DNA of 64,000 bases, from positions 124,001 through 188,000 of the forward strand of contig NZ_CP071527.1 in assembly GCF_023921225.1 (NCBI RefSeq), given 5' to 3'. The DNA comes from Legionella lytica (GTDB lineage Bacteria; Pseudomonadota; Gammaproteobacteria; Legionellales; Legionellaceae). Of this stretch, positions 53,629-62,041 are shown one piece after another. The translations under genes and the position numbers were made by a program. The notes beneath the pieces were generated by a model. It had not been told where the DNA came from. It did no database searches and saw only the letters and a program-made list of their open reading frames with translations. Numbering within the stretch: position 1 is the stretch's first letter; every line of letters begins with the position of its first letter.

Positions 53629-54069
53629 TTATTGATAATCCGGATGCAACTCCAATGGCATCATCAGTTGTAGGCGTTGGTACAAAGAAATAATTTCTTC
53701 ACAAAAGACATGCAATTGTTGTTGATTTTCCCAGAGGTCATATTCTGAACCTTTGTGAAAGGCTTGTTGCCGGGATAGCGTTTTTAGCAGATCAATTTCC
53801 TGACGGGAAAAGCCTAAATGGTTGTTTAACTCGACCAACTCCATTAGATTTTTATATTCTTTAATGGGACGCTGTTCGTGCAAGCAATATGCTTTTAAGG
53901 TTAATTGAAAAGCATGATACATTAATGAAGTAATGGGCGTTAAGACGAATAAGGCTCTACGTGAGCTAATAGCTTCATAGTCTAGCTGTTGTAACAGGTT
54001 ATCCGCTGCATAAGCATGTTGGGTTGCAATATTAAGTAATTCCAATGGGGATAAATAATGTTTGTCCAT
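53629..54069 (-). CDS. HEPN-like protein
   Basis: A 146-residue helical protein. It has the HEPN pattern of long helices with the segment YHAFQLTLKAYCLHE and an RxxxxH motif (Arg100, His105 in RQQAFHKG), the putative RNase site of HEPN domains. No antitoxin-like MNT nucleotidyltransferase is adjacent, and the gene stands alone. It could be an orphan HEPN toxin or a non-catalytic structural protein. Assignment is inference from pattern, and I recognise no specific family. Confidence 0.6.
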   Translation of the reverse strand: MDKHYLSPLELLNIATQHAYAADNLLQQLDYEAISSRRALFVLTPITSLMYHAFQLTLKAYCLHEQRPIKEYKNLMELVELNNHLGFSRQEIDLLKTLSRQQAFHKGSEYDLWENQQQLHVFCEEIISLYQRLQLMMPLELHPDYQ

Positions 54070-54150
54070 AGTTAATGCATGTTCCTGGTTAGTTCGATTT
54101 TTTGCAGAATAATGTTAAAATTATTGTCATTATAGCTTTGAATTCATTTG

Positions 54151-55095
54151 ATGCACGCTTTTATTAATAGTCCTCTACAAATAGGTTCTCTTACTCTACC
54201 ACACCGTTTAATTCAGGGGCCATTGGCGGGGTACAGTTGTGCACCCTTTAGAACCTTATTTAATCGATATACTGCTCCAGCATACTGTGTCACGGAAATG
54301 AGTTCCGCGATGGATGTAGTGCATCGCCATGCCTTAAATTCACGTTATATCTATCGCTCGCCTCACGAAAAGCGCTTGGCATATCAAATTTCTGGAACGG
54401 AACCTATGGTTTTAGCCCAGGCGGCGCAACGATTAGAGGCTTATGGTGCGGATCTAATTGATATTAACTGCGGCTGCCCCAAACCGAAAATTCGCAAAAA
54501 GGGCGCTGGTAGTGCTTTATTAGAAACGCCAAAGCTTTTAGAAGAAATCGTGAAAACTGTACGTGCAGCCATTACGATTCCACTCACGGTTAAAATTCGT
54601 ATTCAAGATACCCAGGATGATATGGTCTTGGCGCAAAAAATTGAAGCGGCAGGGGCGGATGCGTTAATCGTGCATGGCCGACGTTGGGTTGATGATTATG
54701 ATATGGCTGTTAATTTTCAGCAAATTGCACGCATTAAACAGGCGCTGACGATACCGGTAATTGCTAATGGTGATATAGATTCTATCGCTAGCTTGCAACG
54801 GGCAGTAGAGTTTAGTGCTTGTGATGCATTTATGATTGCTCGTGCTGGTAGTGGGCGTCCTTGGCTATTTCAAGAATTATTGGAGCAGCGTTTGCTTAAT
54901 ATAAGTGGGACGGAAAAGGTTAATTTATTTATGACCCATTTACATGATTTGGCGGCATTGGAAGATGAGTTTAAGGCTGTTTTACAAAGTAAGTCATTGG
55001 TGCGGTATTATTTGGGGAGGAATTTGGATGCCGCTTGGTTGAATGGGTTTTATCAGTTGGATTCTTTAGCTAGTATTGAGGCCTATTTATTATAG
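54151..55095 (+). CDS. tRNA-dihydrouridine synthase (Dus family)
   Basis: A 314-residue FMN-dependent Dus enzyme: N-terminal PLAGYSCAPFRTLF, the catalytic cysteine in INCGCPKPKIRKKGAGSAL, later VHGRRWVDDYD and IANGDI, and a C-terminal helical tRNA-binding domain. It reduces uridine to dihydrouridine in tRNA. The sequence is closest to the DusC-like branch by feel, so the target position is not assigned. ATG 54151 is used; an in-frame TTG at 54148 is less likely. No clear ribosome-binding site. Confidence 0.9.
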   Translation: MHAFINSPLQIGSLTLPHRLIQGPLAGYSCAPFRTLFNRYTAPAYCVTEMSSAMDVVHRHALNSRYIYRSPHEKRLAYQISGTEPMVLAQAAQRLEAYGADLIDINCGCPKPKIRKKGAGSALLETPKLLEEIVKTVRAAITIPLTVKIRIQDTQDDMVLAQKIEAAGADALIVHGRRWVDDYDMAVNFQQIARIKQALTIPVIANGDIDSIASLQRAVEFSACDAFMIARAGSGRPWLFQELLEQRLLNISGTEKVNLFMTHLHDLAALEDEFKAVLQSKSLVRYYLGRNLDAAWLNGFYQLDSLASIEAYLL

Positions 55096-55164
55096 GCTGG
55101 GCCCATGCCCCACCATGGCATCGAGTCACACTAGCATTCAATATTGGGGCATGGGGCTCAACCT
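55094..55164. repeat. Inverted repeat after dus gene
   Basis: AGGCTGGGCCCATGCCCCA (55094-55112) pairs imperfectly with TGGGGCATGGGGCTCAACCT (55145-55164). It lies between converging genes and belongs to the GTAGGNTGGGCCC-type family, though the outer GTAG is degraded to ATAG. Confidence 0.6.
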
Positions 55165-55185
55165 AGACAGCATTGCAACATGTTT

Positions 55186-55938
55186 CTAGGTCAAACTACG
55201 GCCGCCATCAACCTGTATAATTTGTCCTGTAATAAAGGGATTTTCCGCCAAAGCCAGCACTGCTTGTGCAATAAATTCCGGATTTCCATGTCGTTTTAAA
55301 GGCGTTTCCGCAAGGATTTTTTGTTGTATTTCCTGACTTAAACTATTTTCATTTTCGGGCCAGGCAATCGAACCTGGAGCAACCGCATTGACGCGAATTT
55401 CTGGAGCAAGTTCCCGCGCCAAGCTTTTAGTCTGCATTTCCAGAGCGGCCTTAGTCTGGCAATAAACTGAGTAGCCAGAAAGCGGTTTTTCCGCATGAAT
55501 GTCTGTAATATTGATAATCGCCCCGGAGTTCTTAGCTAAGAGCGGACGGGCAGCAAGACTTAATAAAAAGGGCGCTTTCACATTAGCATTAAACAGAAGC
55601 TCCCAATTTTTTTCTTCAGTTTGATGGCAATCATTGCGTATAAAAACTGAGGCATTATTTACCAACAAATGCAATTGTCCAGCCCACGCGCTAATCGCTG
55701 TCACCAGGTCCTGTGCAGCATGAGCCTCAGTTAATTCTTTTTGCAAAACAAGGGCACTATCTGGGCGTTGCTCATTTAATTGCTGCGCGAGCTCTTGGGC
55801 TTCGGTGAAGGTATAACGGCAATGAATTGCAATTTTATATCCAGCGCTATGCAGTTTTTTCACAATGGCGGCACCAATACGCCGAGCGCCTCCAGTGACC
55901 AACGCTACTTTTGCTGCTTGTTTGTTTATTGGATACAA
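55186..55938 (-). CDS. Pteridine-reductase-like short-chain dehydrogenase
   Basis: A 250-residue SDR enzyme. The Rossmann motif is TGGARRIG, the arginine-containing form typical of pteridine reductases (PTR1/FolM). NNAS and the catalytic YxxxK (YSVYCQTK) follow, with a C-terminal GQIIQVDGG. It probably reduces dihydropterins or dihydrofolate with NADPH. A PTPS-family gene lies 1.2 kb away, consistent with a pterin role. Divergent from midA with a 70-bp gap. Confidence 0.85.
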   Translation of the reverse strand: MYPINKQAAKVALVTGGARRIGAAIVKKLHSAGYKIAIHCRYTFTEAQELAQQLNEQRPDSALVLQKELTEAHAAQDLVTAISAWAGQLHLLVNNASVFIRNDCHQTEEKNWELLFNANVKAPFLLSLAARPLLAKNSGAIINITDIHAEKPLSGYSVYCQTKAALEMQTKSLARELAPEIRVNAVAPGSIAWPENENSLSQEIQQKILAETPLKRHGNPEFIAQAVLALAENPFITGQIIQVDGGRSLT

Positions 55939-56007
55939 TGTATGTTCCCCTCTCTAGAAAAAATGCCAAGGATTAGTGGCAGTATTTAACGACATTATTA
56001 ATAAGTT

Positions 56008-57120
56008 ATGAGTATACAACAAACATTACAAGCACGGCTTGGTGACGGACAGGCGCTTCCTTTTGTGGAGTTCATGCAATTGGCCTTATATGCCCCGGGA
56101 GAAGGTTATTACAGTTCCGGTTTGCAAAAATTAGGTAAGCATGGTGACTTTATTACGGCTCCTGAGTTAAGCCCACTTTTTGGACAAACTCTGGCGAATC
56201 AATGCCAGCAAATTATGCAGGTGCTTGAATCACCAAAGATTCTTGAGTTTGGTGCTGGAAGTGGGGCGCTTTGCGTGGCTTTATTGGCTCATTTGGAGAC
56301 GCTTAATTGCTTGCCTGAACATTATTATATTTTGGAAGTGAGTGCCAATTTACGCCATCGCCAGACAGAGTTGATTCAGCAAAAAATTCCTCATTTGGCT
56401 CATAAAGTTATTTGGTTAGAGCAATGGCCGGAGACTCCTTTTAATGGGGTTGTGTTGGCGAATGAAGTATTGGATGCCATGCCTGTGCATCGTTTTATGC
56501 TAAACGAAGACGGCATTTTCGAAAGTTATGTTATCCTAGACGAGCAGCAGCAATTAAAAGAAGTCTTTAAACCCTGCGACAATTCACCGCTACAGGATTA
56601 CATCCAGCAACGATTGACTATAGAAACGTTGCCTTATCTTTCTGAGGTGAATCTGTTTATTGATGATTGGATCTTAAATATTTACCGCAGCTTGAACCAA
56701 GGGACCGTGTTATTAATTGACTATGGTTTTCCTCGTCATGAGTATTATCATGCAGACCGCCGTCAGGGAACTTTGATGTGTCATTATCAACATCAAAGTC
56801 ATCCGGATCCTTTACTGCATCCAGGGGCGCAGGATATTACCGCCCACGTAGACTTTACACATGTGGCGGAAGCGGCACAACACGCGGGTTTTCATGTTGC
56901 AGGTTATACGGACCAAGCCTCTTTTTTGCTGGCAAACGGTTTGCTAGGCTTAATTAATACGCTGGATGATGAAGTAGAACAAGTCAAAGCAAAACAAGCA
57001 ATAAAACAGTTGACCTTACCCAGTGAGATGGGGGAGTTGTTTAAAGTAATCGCTTTAAATAAGGATATGGACATCGATTTAATTGGGTTTCAACTATTAG
57101 ATAAACGAGTGAGTTTATGA
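56008..57120 (+). CDS. MidA/NDUFAF7-family SAM-dependent methyltransferase
   Basis: A 370-residue member of the MidA (DUF185) family. Features are GEGYYSSGLQKLGKHGDFITAPEL (split) near the N-terminus, the SAM motif LEFGAGSGALCVALL, NEVLDAMPVHRF and the C-terminal GTLMCHYQHQ. The eukaryotic homologue methylates an arginine of a complex I subunit, while the bacterial target is unknown. First gene of the four-base-overlapping run midA-PTPS-priA-thioesterase. Confidence 0.9.
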   Translation: MSIQQTLQARLGDGQALPFVEFMQLALYAPGEGYYSSGLQKLGKHGDFITAPELSPLFGQTLANQCQQIMQVLESPKILEFGAGSGALCVALLAHLETLNCLPEHYYILEVSANLRHRQTELIQQKIPHLAHKVIWLEQWPETPFNGVVLANEVLDAMPVHRFMLNEDGIFESYVILDEQQQLKEVFKPCDNSPLQDYIQQRLTIETLPYLSEVNLFIDDWILNIYRSLNQGTVLLIDYGFPRHEYYHADRRQGTLMCHYQHQSHPDPLLHPGAQDITAHVDFTHVAEAAQHAGFHVAGYTDQASFLLANGLLGLINTLDDEVEQVKAKQAIKQLTLPSEMGELFKVIALNKDMDIDLIGFQLLDKRVSL

Positions 57121-57620
57121 AGATAAAAAAATACCTGACTACGGTCGAGTTACAGAAAGAATCAATGAAGTTTTCTGCAGGACATACCACTATTTTTTCT
57201 GCCACTGAGCGAGAGCCATTGCATGGCCATATGTACGGCGTTTACCTTGCCCTAACAACCTGGGTTGAAGAAAATGGCATGACCTTTGATTATCGTTATT
57301 ACAAAAAGCGTATTCATCACTTATGCAGTCATTTGAATCAAACCTTTTTAATGCCGCAATTTTCGCCTTTTTTAGAATATGCTGAAGACGAAGAGTATTA
57401 TTATTTTACTTTTAATCATAAAAAAATCCCTTTTCTAAAAGAAGATGTGACCATGTTGCCCGTAACCAACATTACGGTAGAAGAATTATCACGTTGGTTT
57501 GTTAATGAATTAATTAAAGATACGGACGAATTAGATCGTCATCGTATTGAAAAAGTGGTGGTGAAGGTCTTTTCGGCTCCTGGGCAATCCGCAAGCCATG
57601 AATGGCATAGATCGGCATGA
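57117..57620 (+). CDS. PTPS/QueD-family protein lacking the usual catalytic cysteine
   Basis: A 167-residue 6-pyruvoyltetrahydropterin-synthase-fold protein. Zinc ligands are His23 (FSAGH) and His36/His38 (LHGHMYG). The cysteine normally found just before HGH (as in QueD CGRLHGH) is absent; Glu33 sits at a nearby position (REPLHGH). The C-terminal half has TVEELSRWFVNEL and HEWHRS. It may belong to the cysteine-less PTPS-III type used in folate-pathway bypass or be an altered pterin enzyme. Overlaps midA and priA by ATGA. Confidence 0.82.
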   Translation: MKIKKYLTTVELQKESMKFSAGHTTIFSATEREPLHGHMYGVYLALTTWVEENGMTFDYRYYKKRIHHLCSHLNQTFLMPQFSPFLEYAEDEEYYYFTFNHKKIPFLKEDVTMLPVTNITVEELSRWFVNELIKDTDELDRHRIEKVVVKVFSAPGQSASHEWHRSA

Positions 57621-59797
57621 AAACGGTTTATCAGGTTTGTATTCCTCATACCAGCCGTGATTTTTTTGATTATGAAGCCGAGGCAGGACTTAGTCCGTGT
57701 ATTGGCGGGCGGGTATGGGTGCCTTTTCGCAAGCAGGTACGCTTGGGGATAGTGGTTGGCAAACTTGAGCTAGCAGAAGTAACTGCACCGTTAAAAAGTA
57801 TTAGTGAAGTAATTGATAGCGAGCCGTTAATTCAAGATGAATTATTGGCTTTATGTACTTGGGTTGGTACCTATTATCAATCCGCTTTATCTGAAGTGTT
57901 GCCTTTAGCATTACCGAAGAAATATCGTTTAGGGCTGGCTTGTCAGTTGCCTCAGGGCGATTTTTACCAATTAGCGCTGGCCATTGATGAGGCAAAAAAA
58001 ATAGTGCCAGCACGGGCGCGTAAACAGCTGGAGTTGGTGGACTTTTTAGCAACTCAAACTGAGCCAGTAAGTAAACAGTTATTAGTGCAACAGGGGTTTA
58101 CTTCAAGCCAGTTGCTTAATTTATTAGCCACAGGTGTGATAGCTTTATCTCAACAGGATATTTTGCCGACTCAGGCAGATATAGAGCCATCCCAACCTTT
58201 GCCATTGAATCCTGAACAAGCGGTTGCCGTTGCTGCCATAAGTGAACAGTTGCACCAGTATCAATGTTTTTTATTGCAAGGGGTTACTGGCAGCGGTAAA
58301 ACAGAAGTGTATTTACAGGTAATTGCTCAGGTTTTAGCACAAGGTAAGCAAGTTTTGGTATTGGTACCTGAAATAGGCCTAACTCCTCAATTACTTGCTC
58401 GTTTTACCGCGCGTTTTAAAGAGCCTATTGCCGTTATTCATTCCAATTTAAATGAATCCGAACGGCAAGTTGCCTGGCAATTAGCCAAAGAAAAAAAAGT
58501 ACAAATGGTTATTGGCACGCGAGCTGCTATTTTTACCCCCATGCCTAACTTAGGTTTAATTGTGATTGATGAAGAGCATGATTCCTCATTAAAACAAATG
58601 GAAGGCGTGCGTTATTCGGCACGCGATACCGCATTAATGCGCGCGCATTTGGCAAATATCCCGATTATTTTAGGCTCCGCAACTCCGAGTCTGGAAAGTT
58701 TATATAACAGCAAACAAAATAAATATCAGCGCTTACGTCTGACCCATAAGGCTCTATCTACCACGCCATTACATTACCAGTTGATTGATTTGCGAGCGCA
58801 AACGCTACAGCATGGTTTAGCCACACCTACGTTGCATGTAATTAAAGAACACTTGCAAAAGCAAAACCAGGTTTTAGTATTTATTAATCGTCGTGGTTTT
58901 GCCCCTGTTTTATTATGCCATCAATGTGGGTGGATGGCGGATTGTCGCGCTTGTGATAGCCATTTGACTTTGCATAAGCAGGTTGGGCAAATGATTTGCC
59001 ATCATTGTGGGTTGACCCAGCGTACCCCAGATCATTGTCGCAGCTGTCAAAGTCATGAGTTGATTCCTGTGGGGGCAGGGACACAACGAGTGCATGAATT
59101 TTTAAGCTCCTATTTTCCAGATACTCAAGTGGTACGTATCGACCGTGATGCGGTGCGTAAAAAACATGCTTTAGATGAGCATTTGGAGATGATTCAACGA
59201 GGAGAGGCGCAGCTTATTGTTGGCACACAAATGTTGGCAAAGGGACATCACTTCCCACGCCTTTCTCTGGTGGTGGTGCTGGATGCTGACTCGGGCTTAT
59301 ACAACCAGGATTTTCGCGCGTTGGAGCAGTTAGGCCAGTTACTCACTCAGGTGGCGGGGCGAGCGGGGCGGGCAGAGCAGGCGGGGCAGGTAATCATCCA
59401 GACGCATTTACCTGATCATCCATTATTGAATTTATTGATTCAGCAAGGCTACGAGCCCTTTGCTGATGCCTTACTAACTACACGCCAGCAAGCGCAGCTA
59501 CCTCCTTATCATTATCTTGCCGTGATTCGCGCTCAAGGGAAAGTTTCAAATAGCGTATTACACTTTTTACGCACAATGAAGGAACAAATGCTAAATCACC
59601 CCCTGACTATCATGGGCCCAGCCCCTGCGCCTTTGCCACGTAAAGCAAACCAATACCGTATGCAATTATTAATTAAGTCATCGTCTCGCAAAGTATTGAA
59701 GAGCTCTTTGACACAATTGCGAGAGTGGTTAACAATGAATAAATTAACTAATGGCATTCGCTGGAATGTAGATGTTGACCCTATGGATTTATCATGA
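57617..59797 (+). CDS. priA: PriA, primosomal replication restart helicase
   Basis: A 726-residue SF2 helicase matching E. coli PriA (732). Walker A is GVTGSGKTEVYL, Walker B VIDEEHD, and the zinc-binding cysteines read CHQCGWMADCRAC and CHHCGLTQRTPDHCRSC. Motif VI is QVAGRAGRA. PriA rebuilds replication forks after stalling. It is coupled by ATGA to the PTPS gene upstream and the thioesterase downstream. Confidence 0.97.
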   Translation: MKTVYQVCIPHTSRDFFDYEAEAGLSPCIGGRVWVPFRKQVRLGIVVGKLELAEVTAPLKSISEVIDSEPLIQDELLALCTWVGTYYQSALSEVLPLALPKKYRLGLACQLPQGDFYQLALAIDEAKKIVPARARKQLELVDFLATQTEPVSKQLLVQQGFTSSQLLNLLATGVIALSQQDILPTQADIEPSQPLPLNPEQAVAVAAISEQLHQYQCFLLQGVTGSGKTEVYLQVIAQVLAQGKQVLVLVPEIGLTPQLLARFTARFKEPIAVIHSNLNESERQVAWQLAKEKKVQMVIGTRAAIFTPMPNLGLIVIDEEHDSSLKQMEGVRYSARDTALMRAHLANIPIILGSATPSLESLYNSKQNKYQRLRLTHKALSTTPLHYQLIDLRAQTLQHGLATPTLHVIKEHLQKQNQVLVFINRRGFAPVLLCHQCGWMADCRACDSHLTLHKQVGQMICHHCGLTQRTPDHCRSCQSHELIPVGAGTQRVHEFLSSYFPDTQVVRIDRDAVRKKHALDEHLEMIQRGEAQLIVGTQMLAKGHHFPRLSLVVVLDADSGLYNQDFRALEQLGQLLTQVAGRAGRAEQAGQVIIQTHLPDHPLLNLLIQQGYEPFADALLTTRQQAQLPPYHYLAVIRAQGKVSNSVLHFLRTMKEQMLNHPLTIMGPAPAPLPRKANQYRMQLLIKSSSRKVLKSSLTQLREWLTMNKLTNGIRWNVDVDPMDLS

Positions 59798-60198
59798 CTG
59801 AAAACAAAATTACTGTACACGAAAAAACCTTCCCCATTGCCTGGGGGGATATGGATGCATTAGGCCATGTAAATAATGCACGTTATTTTGACTATTTTCA
59901 GGAGGCTCGGATTGAATGGTTGCGCGAGCTTAAAATAAAGATGACGGAGCAAATGGGACCGGTGGTTGTTCATGTTGCCTGTACTTATTTAAAACCGGTG
60001 GTATATCCTGCAACCGTAACGCTACGTTCCCGAATATATAATATGGGTAACTCCAGCATGATGATGGATCATGACTTGTACCAGGATGAGGTATTAATGG
60101 CCCAGGGTAGCTGTAAGGTTGTGTGGGTTGATTATACTAAAAATAAATCCGTGCCATTACCCGATAGTATCCGCACCTCTTTTGAGGCAAGTAGATAA
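59794..60198 (+). CDS. YbgC-like acyl-CoA thioesterase
   Basis: A 134-residue single-domain hotdog thioesterase. The N-terminal motif WGDMDALGHVNNARYFDYFQEAR carries the catalytic Asp region of the 4HBT/YbgC group. It hydrolyses acyl-CoA, but the physiological substrate is unknown. It overlaps priA by four bases and ends the midA operon. Confidence 0.9.
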   Translation: MTENKITVHEKTFPIAWGDMDALGHVNNARYFDYFQEARIEWLRELKIKMTEQMGPVVVHVACTYLKPVVYPATVTLRSRIYNMGNSSMMMDHDLYQDEVLMAQGSCKVVWVDYTKNKSVPLPDSIRTSFEASR

Positions 60199-60214
60199 CA
60201 ACATCCGTGCTATT

Positions 60215-60280
60215 GTAGGTTGGGCCCCCAACAAGGCAGGCACACCAGAATTCACTGTTGGGCCATGCGCCCAACATAGA
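60215..60280. repeat. GTAGGTTGGGC repeat with degenerate second arm
   Basis: GTAGGTTGGGCCCCCAAC at 60215 onward and GTTGGGCCATGCGCCCAACATAG ending near 60279 form two small palindromes facing each other. The second arm ends CATAG instead of CCTAC. It closely resembles 13-82. Confidence 0.65.
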
Positions 60281-60303
60281 TCGTTATAGCTGCGTTTTTC
60301 ACG

Positions 60304-60813
60304 CTAATTTGCATATCCTAAATAATCCATTTTGCCAATATTCATCCCATAATGGCGTAAAATATCGTGCGCGGTGGTTAAGTGAAAAAATATATTCGGA
60401 AGTAACATAGACAATAAATAAGTACGAGCACTGAGGGAAATACTTTCCTGGTGTATTTTGATTTCAATCAGACGATTATCATCACCATTAAGTAATTCTG
60501 GTTTAATATCCTGCAAAAAACTAGCCGTTTTGCTAAGGCGCTCCTTGAGTTCATCAAAAGTTGACTCGGTATCCGGAAAACGAGGCGTGGGTATTCCGGC
60601 GAGTTTGGCAACGCCTCCTTTGCAATTATCACTAAAGCGCTGAATTTGCCCTGATAAGGGGAACATGTCAGGTGCAAGACGAGCGTTAATTAATACTGCA
60701 GGATCAATATTTTTTTCAATCGCATAAGCAGCAGCTTTATCCATATATTCAGAAAGAATACCTAAATTGCGTAGCATCACAGGGATAGTAAGATCATACA
60801 GCGAAAACGACAT
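60304..60813 (-). CDS. DUF1993 family protein
   Basis: A 169-residue helical protein of the DUF1993 type, starting SFSLYDLTIPVMLRNLG and containing ARLAPDMFPLSGQIQRFSDNCKGG and the C-terminal LPNIFFHLTTAHDILRHYG. Function unknown; the family has a DinB-like four-helix fold. The frame reaches 60849, but ATG 60813 with GGAG eight bases upstream is preferred. Single gene, convergent with the thioesterase. Confidence 0.88.
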   Translation of the reverse strand: MSFSLYDLTIPVMLRNLGILSEYMDKAAAYAIEKNIDPAVLINARLAPDMFPLSGQIQRFSDNCKGGVAKLAGIPTPRFPDTESTFDELKERLSKTASFLQDIKPELLNGDDNRLIEIKIHQESISLSARTYLLSMLLPNIFFHLTTAHDILRHYGMNIGKMDYLGYAN

Positions 60814-60970
60814 GTTCAACTCCATTGCAAACCATATTCGAGGAGTCATCTTATTAGAGCTGCCTTGGGTTGTAAAGCTAACCCCGATTCAGCCTTGACA
60901 AATTGTTAAGCTAGCTCACACTTTAATAATCTGAATATAAAAAGTTGTCCCCTAACGTAAGGATGCGTAT

Positions 60971-62011
60971 ATGAAAGCATTAATTTATCAAGGCCCTGGG
61001 AAAATCGCGGTAGAAGAGCGAGACAAGCCTGTTATTAAAAAACCTTCCGATGCAGTGGTAAAACTCAAAAAAACTACGATTTGCGGAACGGATCTGCATA
61101 TTTTAAAAGGTGATGTCGCTACCTGTACTGCGGGGCGTATTCTGGGACATGAAGGAATTGGTATCGTGGATAGCGTAGGCTCTGGGGTAACCGAAATGTC
61201 CCCTGGAGATAAAGTAATTATTTCTTGTATCACTTCGTGTAGTAAATGCGAACCTTGTCGCAGGGGAATGTATTCTCACTGTATTCATGGTGGATGGGTC
61301 CTTGGCAATAGGATCGATGGTACGCAGGCGGAATACGTACTTATTCCGCAAGCAGATACGAGTCTATATAAGATTCCTGATGGCGTTAATGAAGAGGCCC
61401 TAGTTCTGCTTAGTGATATTTTGCCTACTGGGTTTGAGTGCGGAGTCTTAAATGGCAAAGTTCAACCAGGAAATTCTGTAGCTATAGTGGGGGCCGGACC
61501 TATTGGCTTAGCTACATTACTGACCGCGCAATTTTATTCCCCTGCTGAAATTATTGTGATTGATGTTGATGAACATCGTTTAGCGTTGGCGCAACGTTTA
61601 GGTGCGACACAGGTGATCAATAATCAGGATGGTAACGCAGCAAGTAAAGTGATGGAAATGACCAATGGTCGTGGTGTAGATACGGCTATAGAGGCAGTTG
61701 GTATTCCGGCTACGTTTGTTCTCACTGAAGATTTGGTTGCTGCGGGCGGCACTATTGCTAATGTTGGAGTGCATGGGATGAAAGTGGATCTACATTTAGA
61801 GCGTTTATGGTCACAGAATATCACCATTACTACGCGACTCGTCGATACGGTATCTACCCCCATGCTATTAAAAACAGTATGCGCGCATAAAATTGATCCG
61901 CAATTATTAATCAGCCATCATTTTAAGTTTGAAAATATCCTTGATGCTTATGATACGTTTAGACAAGCAGCAAAAACAAATGCATTAAAGGTGATTATTG
62001 ATGTTTCATAG
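60971..62011 (+). CDS. Zinc-dependent alcohol dehydrogenase (MDR family)
   Basis: A 346-residue medium-chain dehydrogenase. The catalytic zinc ligands are in CGTDLH and GHEGIGIV, the structural zinc site is CSKCEPCRRGMYSHC, and the nucleotide site is AIVGAGPIGLATL. NAD(P)-dependent oxidation of alcohols or aldehydes is expected; the glycine-rich C-terminal segment VDLHLERLWSQNITITTRLV resembles secondary alcohol dehydrogenases. A perfect TTGACA lies at 60895-60900, but no matching -10 box is at the usual distance. It precedes the GGDEF gene by 30 bp. Confidence 0.92.
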   Translation: MKALIYQGPGKIAVEERDKPVIKKPSDAVVKLKKTTICGTDLHILKGDVATCTAGRILGHEGIGIVDSVGSGVTEMSPGDKVIISCITSCSKCEPCRRGMYSHCIHGGWVLGNRIDGTQAEYVLIPQADTSLYKIPDGVNEEALVLLSDILPTGFECGVLNGKVQPGNSVAIVGAGPIGLATLLTAQFYSPAEIIVIDVDEHRLALAQRLGATQVINNQDGNAASKVMEMTNGRGVDTAIEAVGIPATFVLTEDLVAAGGTIANVGVHGMKVDLHLERLWSQNITITTRLVDTVSTPMLLKTVCAHKIDPQLLISHHFKFENILDAYDTFRQAAKTNALKVIIDVS

Positions 62012-62041
62012 CTGTGCTTATTAATTACTTGGGTTATTATC

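Noticed and set aside
53502..53693. 63-residue frame upstream of the HEPN-like gene
   Set aside because: It lies on the REP element and the end of the HEPN-like gene, with no start site.
60895..60930. Complete sigma-70 promoter for the alcohol dehydrogenase
   Set aside because: The TTGACA is perfect, but the nearest TTTAAT-type -10 is 21 bp away, so I did not annotate it as a promoter.
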